NCBI GenBank assembly: GCA_003646745.1
Contig: QMLM01000013.1
Coordinates: 1 to 15,757, forward strand
Source: Deltaproteobacteria bacterium
Lineage (GTDB): Bacteria > Desulfobacterota > B13-G15 > RBG-16-54-18
Direction of reading: 5' to 3'
DNA length: 15,757 bases
The notes beneath the pieces were generated by a model. It had not been told where the DNA came from, searched no databases, and saw only the letters and a list, made by a program, of their open reading frames with translations. Numbering within the stretch: the first letter of the stretch is position 1; each line of letters begins with the position of its first letter. Positions 7,447 through 14,768 of this stretch are shown piece by piece. The translations under genes were made by a program, and so were the position numbers.

Positions 7447-8097
7447 ATGGAGAGGTTCCTTGTGGGCATAGATGCCTTTGAGTTTTTGCGAAAAGAGGGG
7501 TTTCCGCTCCTGCGGACTAGGTTTGCACAAAGTGTCGATGAAGCAGTGCAATTGGCCAAGGAGATAGGTTTTCCCATAAGCCTAAAGGTCTCCTCGCCCG
7601 ACGTGATTCACAAAAGCGATCTCGGTGGGGTAAAGGTTGGCCTCAGAGATGAAGAGCAGGTAAGGGGTGCCTTTCAGGAGATCGCCGATGCCTTTAGGGC
7701 GATGTCAGCGAGTGGGAAGTTTGAAGGGGTTTTGGTTCAGGAGATGGGAAAGGGAACGGAGGTGATCATCGGCGCCATCCATGACCCCCAATTTGGGCCG
7801 GTCATTATGTTTGGTTTAGGGGGGATATTTGTAGAGGTAGTGCGTGATGTGTCCTTCCGACTCATCCCCATCGAGAGAAAAGATGCCTGTGAGATGATCA
7901 GGCAGATCAAGGGGTTCCCCATTCTCAGCGGTGCCAGGGGGGAGAGGGTCGATTTGGAGGCAATAGAGGTGATCTTGATGCAAGTTTCCTCCCTTGTGAT
8001 TGATTCCTCCCAAATTGTGGAAATGGATCTAAACCCTGTCTTCGCCAACGACCAGGGGTGTGCCATCTGCGATGCTAGGATTAAGATGAAGGGCTGA
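7447..8097 (+). CDS. ADP-forming acyl-CoA synthetase, beta subunit (ATP-grasp)
   Basis: ATP-grasp subunit of 216 residues, the usual size for stand-alone beta subunits of ADP-forming acyl-CoA synthetases. It binds the nucleotide and carries the second phosphorylated His, likely H55 in SSPDVIHKSDLGG (49-61). The FGLGGIFVEV stretch and the terminal MDLNPVF motif (metal-binding Asp/Asn) are characteristic. A strong GGAGGG precedes ATG 7447. It sits two bases after the alpha subunit, with which it should form the heteromer. The 3' end overlaps the convergent rtcA by 17 bases, so no terminator separates the two transcription units. Confidence 0.9.
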   Translation: MERFLVGIDAFEFLRKEGFPLLRTRFAQSVDEAVQLAKEIGFPISLKVSSPDVIHKSDLGGVKVGLRDEEQVRGAFQEIADAFRAMSASGKFEGVLVQEMGKGTEVIIGAIHDPQFGPVIMFGLGGIFVEVVRDVSFRLIPIERKDACEMIRQIKGFPILSGARGERVDLEAIEVILMQVSSLVIDSSQIVEMDLNPVFANDQGCAICDARIKMKG

Positions 8098-9112
8098 TGG
8101 TGATAAAGACCCTATTTTTCTCTTCTGTTATCCTTGATGTTATCGGCAGGAAGTGGCCGATAACCCAGAGGTTGGTGCGCAGGTGATCGGTGATGCGAGG
8201 GACGGTTATAATTGCTTCCCCCCCTGATACTGCGAGAAAGGGCAGGATTTGGTCCCCCATCCATTCATCGAGGGCGGCTCCGGAGTCTATCTGACGCAGC
8301 AGCGCAGAGGCGGCCTCTGCTCCTACCTCCTCCGCCCTCTTGCCCCGGGCGCCCAAGGCATTGGAACCGAGCACGGTTTGCCCCGTCTGGGCCCAGAGAT
8401 CGATCCCAGAACCAGGGGATAGGGTATCTCTGTATTCTACCTCGATATCATAGGGAAAGGGGGACCTTTTCAGAATATTAGTGGCCCCCTCCCTTTGGCG
8501 TTCAGCCACCCGTCTGTCCTTTAGAAGCTGTGAGGCATGAGATCTACCTTTGATCACCAAGACATTGCCCCGATCCAAAAGCTTCACAGGGAAGAGGGTG
8601 CCACCTTTTAACTGTGCTGATACTTCACCTCCACCGCGGGGGAAATACCCCCTTTTTATTATCTTCATCTCAGCTCGATAGCCGATCTTTTCCAAAAGGG
8701 GAAGGGTTACCTCAATTAAATAGCCAATTGTAGGTGCCCAGGGGACATCTGTTCCACCAACAATGTTGAGTTGGAGGGGGGAGGGGGATTTTATGGTCGG
8801 CAGCATCAAGGTCTGCAAGATCAAACCTATGGCCCCAGCTGTGCCGATATCTATGCGCAGCTGTCCTGCTCTGATCTTCCCTGGTTTGAAAGTTACCTCT
8901 AGGGAGCCCAGCTGCAACCCCTCAACTTCCGCATGGCATACCTCGGCAAGGGCCTGTACCCCTGCTAAGTGCTGTGCCCGCAACCCGGGTTTGGGTCTCC
9001 CTTTCCTGATTTCCTTGATCTTACAAGGAGTGCCTAAATAGGCGGCCATGGCAACAGCGGTACGCAGAATTTGGCCGCCCCCTTCACCGTATGAGCCGTC
9101 GATCTCAATCAT
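8081..9112 (-). CDS. rtcA: RNA 3'-terminal phosphate cyclase
   Basis: RtcA, 343 residues, the standard length. It adenylylates an RNA 3'-phosphate and converts it to a 2',3'-cyclic phosphate. Motifs: DGSYGEGGGQILRTA (5-19), RKGRPKPGLRAQHL (36-49), GTAGAIGLILQTLMLP and RGGGEV. The His that forms the covalent AMP adduct is likely H310 in TDHLRTN. The start ATG overlaps the TGA of the HgdB-like gene (ATGA), so it is the last gene of the six-gene operon. No rtcB ligase or RtcR regulator is in the window, which is unlike the well-known rtcBA arrangement. The 3' end runs 17 bases into the convergent beta-subunit gene. Identification is secure; its role in this operon is unknown. Confidence 0.95.
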   Translation of the reverse strand: MIEIDGSYGEGGGQILRTAVAMAAYLGTPCKIKEIRKGRPKPGLRAQHLAGVQALAEVCHAEVEGLQLGSLEVTFKPGKIRAGQLRIDIGTAGAIGLILQTLMLPTIKSPSPLQLNIVGGTDVPWAPTIGYLIEVTLPLLEKIGYRAEMKIIKRGYFPRGGGEVSAQLKGGTLFPVKLLDRGNVLVIKGRSHASQLLKDRRVAERQREGATNILKRSPFPYDIEVEYRDTLSPGSGIDLWAQTGQTVLGSNALGARGKRAEEVGAEAASALLRQIDSGAALDEWMGDQILPFLAVSGGEAIITVPRITDHLRTNLWVIGHFLPITSRITEEKNRVFITISPSS

Positions 9113-10119
9113 TCATAAATCCAGCTCTGCTTGCGGTGTTGGAGCATCTCCACGAAGCTCTCTAACCTCAATTTTGTGCGGGCGTCAATGGCAGAAGGCC
9201 TGTCCCCTTCAATGGTCAAGATGGGGAGTTTTATCTCCCGGCGCAGGATGATGTCCTCTATCTGACGGAAGCAAAAGGCCTGGACATAATGGATGAGCCC
9301 TTCGATCTGCCTTCGGCGTACCTCTGTTTTGATGTCCTGCAGGCGGGCAAAGATGGAGTATGGATAGGTGTACAGTAGGTATTGTTCCACGATGTCCTCG
9401 GTCGAAAAGGGCATGCTGAACTGGCGTTGGATCTCATTGAAGACCACCCTTGCACCAAGACCCTCCAAGCAATCATAGAGGTCGGTGAAGATGGGCGGGA
9501 CGCCCAGATATCCCAGCCTAACCCCTTCCGATTGAGGCCTGCGATTTTTGACACTGGAGAGAAAACGGTCTATCTCCTCCTCGAACGCCCTCCAATCACC
9601 CTTCATGTCGCTGGTGCTCACTAGAAAGTAGTGGTTTTCAAATCCACTGACTACCCCTTCTTCCCAGCTGAGGCGGTCTATCTCGTGGACTTTTGCCCTG
9701 ACCCTGTCCAAGGTCTCTTTGGCCTGCTGAACCTGGCAGGGTGTGACTCCAAAGTGTTTCATCATCTTATCTATTTGTAAGGCCAACAGATCACGGCTGC
9801 GATCATAGGGGAAGGCAAAAGGGAAAATCCGCACCCCCTCCATTTGAAGGACTTCCATGAGGGCATGGGTGTTGCTACAGTCCCCCTGGGTGACCGCCAC
9901 CACCTCTTCTATCCCTTCCTCAATGGTCACCCCGTAGATCCCTTTGATCCACCCGCAGGTGTTCTTGGGAAAACCGATGGCCTCAGCCTTGGCCAAAAGC
10001 CTCTCCCGTTTGGGGCTGGTGATGAAAATGTTGTTCAGGTCGACGGGAATCTTTTCAGCGGCAAAAAGGATCTCCACAGGGATGGTGGTAGTAAAACCTA
10101 CCCTCCTTCCATCTTCCAT
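9109..10119 (-). CDS. 2-hydroxyacyl-CoA dehydratase subunit-like (HgdB/BcrB/YjiM family) protein
   Basis: About 336 residues from ATG 10119, a member of the family of 2-hydroxyglutaryl-CoA dehydratase D components, benzoyl-CoA reductase subunits and double-cubane cluster proteins. These bind Fe-S clusters and perform ATP-driven low-potential reductions or dehydrations. Cysteines in family positions: C55 (NTCGW), C81 (GDCSN) and C283 (QAFCFRQ); C128 and C217 are further candidates. The C-terminal IEGDRPSAIDARTKLRLESF pattern (303-322) is typical. ATG 10119 has GGGAG upstream and begins two bases after the previous stop. A GTG at 10155 is open in frame but has no ribosome site. No ATP-dependent activase lies in the window. 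The reaction cannot be named. Confidence 0.85.
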   Translation of the reverse strand: MEDGRRVGFTTTIPVEILFAAEKIPVDLNNIFITSPKRERLLAKAEAIGFPKNTCGWIKGIYGVTIEEGIEEVVAVTQGDCSNTHALMEVLQMEGVRIFPFAFPYDRSRDLLALQIDKMMKHFGVTPCQVQQAKETLDRVRAKVHEIDRLSWEEGVVSGFENHYFLVSTSDMKGDWRAFEEEIDRFLSSVKNRRPQSEGVRLGYLGVPPIFTDLYDCLEGLGARVVFNEIQRQFSMPFSTEDIVEQYLLYTYPYSIFARLQDIKTEVRRRQIEGLIHYVQAFCFRQIEDIILRREIKLPILTIEGDRPSAIDARTKLRLESFVEMLQHRKQSWIYE

Positions 10120-10121
10120 TT

Positions 10122-11231
10122 TTATCTCCCTTTTAGCCCCTTTTGTTTTCTCCACAGGAGCATATCGACGAAGGCCTCCAGGAGGGTCTGGATCCTGCCT
10201 TCTGCATCCTGTTCATCTAGGACTAAGGTTAGGACGGGGATGTGGTAGTCTTTGCTGACCTGTTTCAGGATGGCGGCAGCGGTGGTCTCGGGTATACAGG
10301 CAAAGGGCATGAGGTGGACAACGCCATCATACCCCTCCTGGGCCCTGATAATGGTTTCCCCTACAGAGACATTGCATTCCGCTCCCACATCATAGCCCAA
10401 ATATTCGAAGGATGCTTGATGAAACCGGAGTCTCTCCCTCCTTTGCTCACCGCCCAAACCGAGACTGCGGCCAATATGGGTGCTGAACCAAGAGGTCCTT
10501 GTCACCTCCACCCCTAGCTCCCCGAGGCGCTGTTCTACCCCCCTGTTTATCTCCGGGTCCATTACCATATAGAGCTCCCCCACGATGGCCACCCTGAGGG
10601 TGAGACGCCCTTGATCCTGTCCTGTCCCCTCGATGATCCTCTCTCCCTCCCGTTGTGCCTCGCTGATCTGTTTTGCTCCCTTGGCCTCATCAAGCATGCG
10701 CAGGGCCTTGGCCAGATTTCTCTGGGTTTCTCCTCTGGTTGTCTCCCTCGCCCTCACTTTCATGGCCAATCGCTCCAACCTCTCCGTTGCCAACATCTTT
10801 CGCCATCCTATATAGAGGGCATAGGGAAAGGTTAGGTAGTTCCTGAGGGTGAGCTCCTTGCGCAGGGGCTTGGTTTCCTCGTGGTTTTTCATCAGCGCCT
10901 CCCACGTGAGCCGCGGTGGAATGGTAAGCCAACGATATTGCAGCCCTAAGTCTTCTAAGATCACCTTGTGGACCAAGTCATAAAGCCCCAGACGGCAGGG
11001 GGGGCCGCTGCCCACCATAACTATGGTATCAGCGCCCATCTGCAGGGCCTCGATAAAGTTGCCCAGTATTACCTTAAAGGGCAGGCATATACATTCATTG
11101 GAGTTTTTAACACCCAATGCCAGTGTCTTTCGGCTTGTCTTGGGGGGGACTAGATAAGGGATTCCCGCGGTTTCAGCGATGGCCTTGCAGAAGATGTGCA
11201 TGGTGCCGAGGCGGGGGAAGGTAACCCTCAT
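10122..11231 (-). CDS. COG3581-like protein related to 2-hydroxyacyl-CoA dehydratase / CoA activase C-terminal part
   Basis: About 369 residues from ATG 11231, resembling the stand-alone family linked to 2-hydroxyacyl-CoA dehydratase activases. Cysteines fall in the expected places: NECICLPFK (46-53; C47, C49), GSGPPCRLGLY (74-84; C79), C286, and MPFACIPE (308-315; C312). DEQDAEG (339-345) and LLEAFVDML (350-358) match the family ending. A charged, probably helical middle segment (about 145-210) separates the two halves. Its start overlaps the radical SAM stop as ATGA, with AAGGTGG just upstream. An in-frame start 20 codons earlier would run deep into the radical SAM gene and has no support. 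It likely carries an Fe-S cluster and partners the HgdB-like protein encoded next. Confidence 0.8.
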   Translation of the reverse strand: MRVTFPRLGTMHIFCKAIAETAGIPYLVPPKTSRKTLALGVKNSNECICLPFKVILGNFIEALQMGADTIVMVGSGPPCRLGLYDLVHKVILEDLGLQYRWLTIPPRLTWEALMKNHEETKPLRKELTLRNYLTFPYALYIGWRKMLATERLERLAMKVRARETTRGETQRNLAKALRMLDEAKGAKQISEAQREGERIIEGTGQDQGRLTLRVAIVGELYMVMDPEINRGVEQRLGELGVEVTRTSWFSTHIGRSLGLGGEQRRERLRFHQASFEYLGYDVGAECNVSVGETIIRAQEGYDGVVHLMPFACIPETTAAAILKQVSKDYHIPVLTLVLDEQDAEGRIQTLLEAFVDMLLWRKQKGLKGR

Positions 11232-12616
11232 CCACCTTGTCCTGCAGCTACTTTGCCCTTTTTGCCCTTTTGCAACTGAAATTCTTCCCAAGCGGCATCG
11301 GCCAGGGGCTTGTATTGTCTGGAATAGAGGTCTATTCTCTCTGCCAGTTCGGTGAAAAGGATCTCTGCACCAGGATGGGTGAAGCGGCGGGCATAGTTTA
11401 AGGCTAGGTCCCTGCCTTGCGCTGGCTCATCAATAAGCATACAGGGACGAAAGGGGTTGTCAGTGAAGGGTTGACGGGAACGGATCTCCCGGAAAAGGCG
11501 GGAGTTAAGCACCTCTAAAAGGGTTTTCTCTTTGATATTGTCTTCGGCAAAGTGACAGAAGACACACGGTTCTACATCCCCACTGGCAGTGATGTGCAGA
11601 TATTTCCTTCCCCCGGCGATACACCCATTGGTCAGGTGCCCATCATTCCAAAAATCAACGAATAACATCGGCTTGGTTGCCCGGAAGTACTTGAGCCGAT
11701 CCCTCATATAGTCGCGTTGTTCAGGGGTGGCCATCAGGGCTATATTTGGGGCCCTTCCGATAGGGACATAGTGAAAGTTCCACATCAGGATGCACCCCTT
11801 CTCCACTAGGAAATCGACGAATTCATCGCTGGCTAAAACTTCGGTATTCTCCCTGGTCTGAGTAGTGGAGACGGCGAAAAAAAGGCCTGCCTCGCGCAAC
11901 ATATCCATCACCCGCACTATGCGCTGGAAGTGCCCCTTCCCTCTCCTTCTGTCAGTCTCCTCCTCCAAGCCCTCCAGGCTGATGGCAGGCATCACGTTGC
12001 CTAATGAGGTGAATTTGCCCACCATCTCCTCATCGATATGTCGTGCATTGGTATATACTTGAAAGGCCACATCCCCATGCTTTTCAAAGAGCAAAAAGAG
12101 GTCTTCGCGCAAGAAGGGCTCCCCACCGGTAAAGAGAATGAGGTAGATCCCCATTTCCTTCCCCTCGGTGATCACCCTATCTATTACCTCCAGCGGGAGG
12201 TCCTCATCACGGGTATAGTAGCCTGCATAGCATCCATAGCAGTTCAGGTCACAGCGCATGGTGGGACTGATGAGCAGTGCATCGGGAGGATAGGTGCCGG
12301 TGCGGGCTTCAAACTCCTTGCGTTTGTTGGTACCCATGAGGAGTTGATTTATGATGAGGTTCTGGATGATTTTGTGGCGGTGCAGTGGATTGGTATCCTT
12401 TAATACCCTCCTGGCTATCTGAAGACCGGGGTGTCTTTGTCGAAATAGTTCCCTTATCCAACGGATTTTTTCCTTGTAGGACTCCTTTCGTGGAACCTTC
12501 TCGGCCAAAGAGCAGAGCCTAATCAGCTGTTCGTCAGAGGCACTGGCTAGCAAGGAAAGGGCTGTGGTGGCGAACTTGGCCAGTGTATAATCCCTTAGCC
12601 TGCGGTAAGTACTCAT
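11228..12616 (-). CDS. Radical SAM protein with SPASM-like C-terminal cysteines
   Basis: A 462-residue radical SAM enzyme. The SAM-cluster motif is CDLNCYGC (C122, C126, C129), followed by GGEP (164-167), which contacts the SAM amino group. A C-terminal cysteine set (C332, C351, C354, C392, with PCVFCHF at 350-356) suggests an auxiliary SPASM/twitch-like cluster, as in enzymes modifying peptides or forming cofactors. A roughly 115-residue helical N-terminal extension (about 1-115) precedes the barrel. ATG 12616 has GGAGG five bases upstream and is one base after the glycosyltransferase stop. The next gene overlaps its stop codon. No short precursor-peptide gene is visible beside it, so peptide maturation is not specifically supported. 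Substrate unknown. Confidence 0.87.
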   Translation of the reverse strand: MSTYRRLRDYTLAKFATTALSLLASASDEQLIRLCSLAEKVPRKESYKEKIRWIRELFRQRHPGLQIARRVLKDTNPLHRHKIIQNLIINQLLMGTNKRKEFEARTGTYPPDALLISPTMRCDLNCYGCYAGYYTRDEDLPLEVIDRVITEGKEMGIYLILFTGGEPFLREDLFLLFEKHGDVAFQVYTNARHIDEEMVGKFTSLGNVMPAISLEGLEEETDRRRGKGHFQRIVRVMDMLREAGLFFAVSTTQTRENTEVLASDEFVDFLVEKGCILMWNFHYVPIGRAPNIALMATPEQRDYMRDRLKYFRATKPMLFVDFWNDGHLTNGCIAGGRKYLHITASGDVEPCVFCHFAEDNIKEKTLLEVLNSRLFREIRSRQPFTDNPFRPCMLIDEPAQGRDLALNYARRFTHPGAEILFTELAERIDLYSRQYKPLADAAWEEFQLQKGKKGKVAAGQGG

Positions 12617-12617
12617 C

Positions 12618-13301
12618 TTACCTCCAAAAGAGCTCTTTTAAAAAGGTCCGACACACAAGCCATGTATCTCTCACGGGCCGAAAGTGGCTACAAGGCCTTC
12701 CATCTGCGAAACGGGTGGTGATTGAAATATCTACCACACTGTGTCCTTTTTTGCAAGCCTTAATGAGGAGCTCTAATTCCCCCTCATAACCCGAGCTGCA
12801 GAGTGCAAGTCCCTTCAAGACCTCTCCTTTAATAAGGCGGTAGCCGGACTGGGTGTCGGTGAAGGCAGTGCCTGTAAGTTTGGAAACGGCCTTTGCCGCC
12901 AATCTGTTCCAAAACCTCCTCAACCAGTTCATTTGGCCAAATTCCTGCGCCCGTGAGCCGATGATGACTTCTCCTCTGCCCTCCTGATAGGCTCGGATAA
13001 ATTCGGGGATGAACGAGGGATCGTGTTGGCCATCGGCATCGATGGTAATCACGGCCTTGTATCCTTTATGCAGAAGGAACCGAAAACCCGTCCGTAAGGC
13101 CATTCCTTTGCCCCGGTTCACCCCGTGCCTCAAGAGGTGAACGCCTAACTGTGCTGCTATCTCGGCTGTAGCATCGGTGGAACCATCGTCCACCACCAAG
13201 ACATCCAGTCCATAGCTTTTGACGCCTTCAATTACCTCTCGCAGGCTGCTGGAGGCATTGTAGGCGGGGATAAGGGCCGCTATTTCTGAAGCCGCCTTCA
13301 T
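12618..13301 (-). CDS. Family 2 glycosyltransferase (dolichyl-phosphate mannose synthase-like)
   Basis: GT2 glycosyltransferase of about 227 residues. It has the GT-A fold opening (ALIPAYNASSSL, 9-20), VVDDGSTD (36-43), NRGKGMALRTG (62-72), the metal-binding DADGQHD (88-94) with DxD at 88-90, and an ending close to DPM1-type enzymes (DTQSGYRL). Such proteins transfer a sugar from a nucleotide sugar to a lipid phosphate or related acceptor. No transmembrane segment follows the catalytic domain. ATG 13301 overlaps the upstream TGA as ATGA. An in-frame GTG at 13337 is possible but lacks a ribosome site. It is the second gene of the six-gene operon; the donor and acceptor are unknown. Confidence 0.88.
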   Translation of the reverse strand: MKAASEIAALIPAYNASSSLREVIEGVKSYGLDVLVVDDGSTDATAEIAAQLGVHLLRHGVNRGKGMALRTGFRFLLHKGYKAVITIDADGQHDPSFIPEFIRAYQEGRGEVIIGSRAQEFGQMNWLRRFWNRLAAKAVSKLTGTAFTDTQSGYRLIKGEVLKGLALCSSGYEGELELLIKACKKGHSVVDISITTRFADGRPCSHFRPVRDTWLVCRTFLKELFWR

Positions 13302-14461
13302 CTTCTTTGGAGCAACCTCCTCAAGTCCCCGTCCCACAGCAGGCCAAAGAGGGTGAGGAATCTCCCCAACGCCGGCAACGGGTCATCTCGGGAGAGGATG
13401 TCGTAAGCCATCCCCCTAAACTGGAAAAAACTCGGTTTAAGGTGGAATCTGCCGGGATTGCTCAGAAAATGAAGGATATCTCCTGGGAGTAACCATCGGC
13501 ATCTCTTCCCTAATTCATATTCCAAGACCGGGTCGAACTCCTCACCCATGGCCATCTTATAGAGGAGGTATGGGAAGTCCACCCCCGCGTGTATGGCCAA
13601 GGCGAGGGACCCCCAAAAACGGGGGTTTAGTTCCATTAGCTTGGGTATGCCGTCCCTCGGATCTACCTTGAACTCCACCATGGCTACGCCATTCCAGCCT
13701 AACGATCGCAACAGCCGCAACCCGAACTCCTCCACCTGAGGATGCCGTACGCTTTCCCGCAAGGTGCTTGGTCCGCCTCTAACGGGGTATTCTCTCAGCC
13801 TCTTGTGGACAAAGAGGGCCTTTAGCTGGCCCCCTTCGCCCAAGAGGGCAGCCATTCCAAAAGCACCCCCACCTTGGGGGATGCGTTCCTGGACTAGGGG
13901 AAAGGGGAATTTATTATGTACCTGAGTGTACTTGGTCGCTAGCTCCTGCGCCCTCTCAACATAGGCTACCCCATATGCCCCTGAGCTCACCCTTGGTTTG
14001 ATAACCCAGGGGGGCGGAATCACCTCCTTGGCGATCTCGAGGTCTTTTATATCTTCAATAAAATAGGTCTGGGGTATGGGGATTCCTTCCTTTAACGCAT
14101 GTCGCAGCAGCCACCCTTTATCCCGCACCTTGACCAAATCATGGTAACAGGGGACAGGTAATCGAGCCAGGCGTTTAAACTCCTCACTGTGTTTGGCCAA
14201 AAGCAAAATGGTCTCCTCTTCCATGGGGATGAGCACATCATATTTCCTTTTTTCCAATTCCTGACGCAGAAAAGCGAGAAATGCCTGGGGATGGCGACGA
14301 ACAGAAGGATAAACTACCCTTCTGTGGCAGTACTTGGAGAAGAAAGAGGTGGCAATCCTGGAGCTTTCCCCCACGGTCACCTCCAGCCCCCTGCTGCCGA
14401 GGGAACGGACGACCGCTACGGTCTTTCTCCAATGACCATCTGTAACAAAGACCCTCGGCAT
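13298..14461 (-). CDS. ATP-grasp carboxylate-amine ligase-like protein
   Basis: ATP-grasp enzyme, 387 residues, of the carbamoyl-phosphate-synthase-like type often linked to secondary metabolism and cell-surface clusters. An N-terminal pre-ATP-grasp domain (about 1-110; VFVTDGHWRKTVAVVRSLG) is followed by the ATP-grasp core: WVIKPRVSSGAYGV (152-165) with K155, QERIP (191-195), MVEFKVD (261-267) and the metal-binding MELNPRFWGS (276-285). A C-terminal tail of about 90 residues follows. Such enzymes activate a carboxylate as an acyl phosphate and join it to an amine or other nucleophile. AGGAAGGG precedes ATG 14461. It is the first gene of the six-gene operon and its stop overlaps the next start. 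Substrates cannot be inferred. Confidence 0.86.
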   Translation of the reverse strand: MPRVFVTDGHWRKTVAVVRSLGSRGLEVTVGESSRIATSFFSKYCHRRVVYPSVRRHPQAFLAFLRQELEKRKYDVLIPMEEETILLLAKHSEEFKRLARLPVPCYHDLVKVRDKGWLLRHALKEGIPIPQTYFIEDIKDLEIAKEVIPPPWVIKPRVSSGAYGVAYVERAQELATKYTQVHNKFPFPLVQERIPQGGGAFGMAALLGEGGQLKALFVHKRLREYPVRGGPSTLRESVRHPQVEEFGLRLLRSLGWNGVAMVEFKVDPRDGIPKLMELNPRFWGSLALAIHAGVDFPYLLYKMAMGEEFDPVLEYELGKRCRWLLPGDILHFLSNPGRFHLKPSFFQFRGMAYDILSRDDPLPALGRFLTLFGLLWDGDLRRLLQRR

Positions 14462-14504
14462 TAACCCTTCCTATTTCTAAATGTGGTTCACCCTACTACC
14501 TTCC

Positions 14505-14534
14505 TTGACACAAAGGGCGTCTCTATTATATAAA
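14505..14534 (+). promoter_or_regulatory. Sigma-70-type promoter for the small membrane protein
   Basis: A perfect -35 TTGACA (14505-14510) is followed by TATATA (14527-14532, 16-base spacer) or TATAAA (14529-14534, 18-base spacer). The ATG at 14555 follows with GAGGGAT as ribosome site, leaving a short leader. Confidence 0.65.
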
Positions 14535-14553
14535 AAGGGAAGAGGGATAACCA
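14525..14553 (-). promoter_or_regulatory. Candidate promoter of the six-gene operon
   Basis: On the minus strand a perfect TATAAT (14530-14525) lies 17 bases from a weak -35 TGGTTA (14553-14548). It would start transcription about 55-60 bases before the ATP-grasp ATG at 14461. It shares its AT-rich core with the opposing promoter, so the two may interfere. Because the -35 is poor, this could be incidental. Confidence 0.4.
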
Positions 14554-14554
14554 A

Positions 14555-14764
14555 ATGAAAAAATTCTTTCTAGGGATCGTCATCGGCATCTTTATTATTT
14601 TCGCATTTATCTATTTCGGAGGAGGCAAGACGCTGAAGTCCGTGGGGAAAAAGACCATCGAGTTGGGAGAGAGGATTGAGGTCTATGAGAAGACCCTTAA
14701 GGAAGCTACCCAAGGATTGATTAAGAAGAAAGAGGAGATAGAAAAAGAGGTAATTAAGAAGTAA
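14555..14764 (+). CDS. Small single-pass membrane protein, function unknown
   Basis: A 69-residue protein I do not recognise. Lys2-Lys3 precede a hydrophobic stretch (about 4-21; FFLGIVIGIFIIFAFIYF), then a GGG turn, then a highly charged Lys/Glu-rich helix (about 30-69) that could form a coiled coil. The topology fits a membrane anchor with a soluble helical tail; by the positive-inside rule the Lys-rich tail may stay cytoplasmic. It has its own promoter and ribosome site (GAGGGAT about 8 bases before ATG) and stands alone on the plus strand. It ends 4 bases before the convergent acylphosphatase stop. A signal, a site and a coding-like composition make it a likely real gene. Confidence 0.75.
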   Translation: MKKFFLGIVIGIFIIFAFIYFGGGKTLKSVGKKTIELGERIEVYEKTLKEATQGLIKKKEEIEKEVIKK

Positions 14765-14768
14765 TGTC

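Noticed and set aside
6988..7551. Long minus-strand open frame of 187 codons inside the synthetase genes
   Set aside because: It is antisense to two well-supported enzyme genes, lacks a ribosome site and shows no family motifs; it is a codon-bias shadow.
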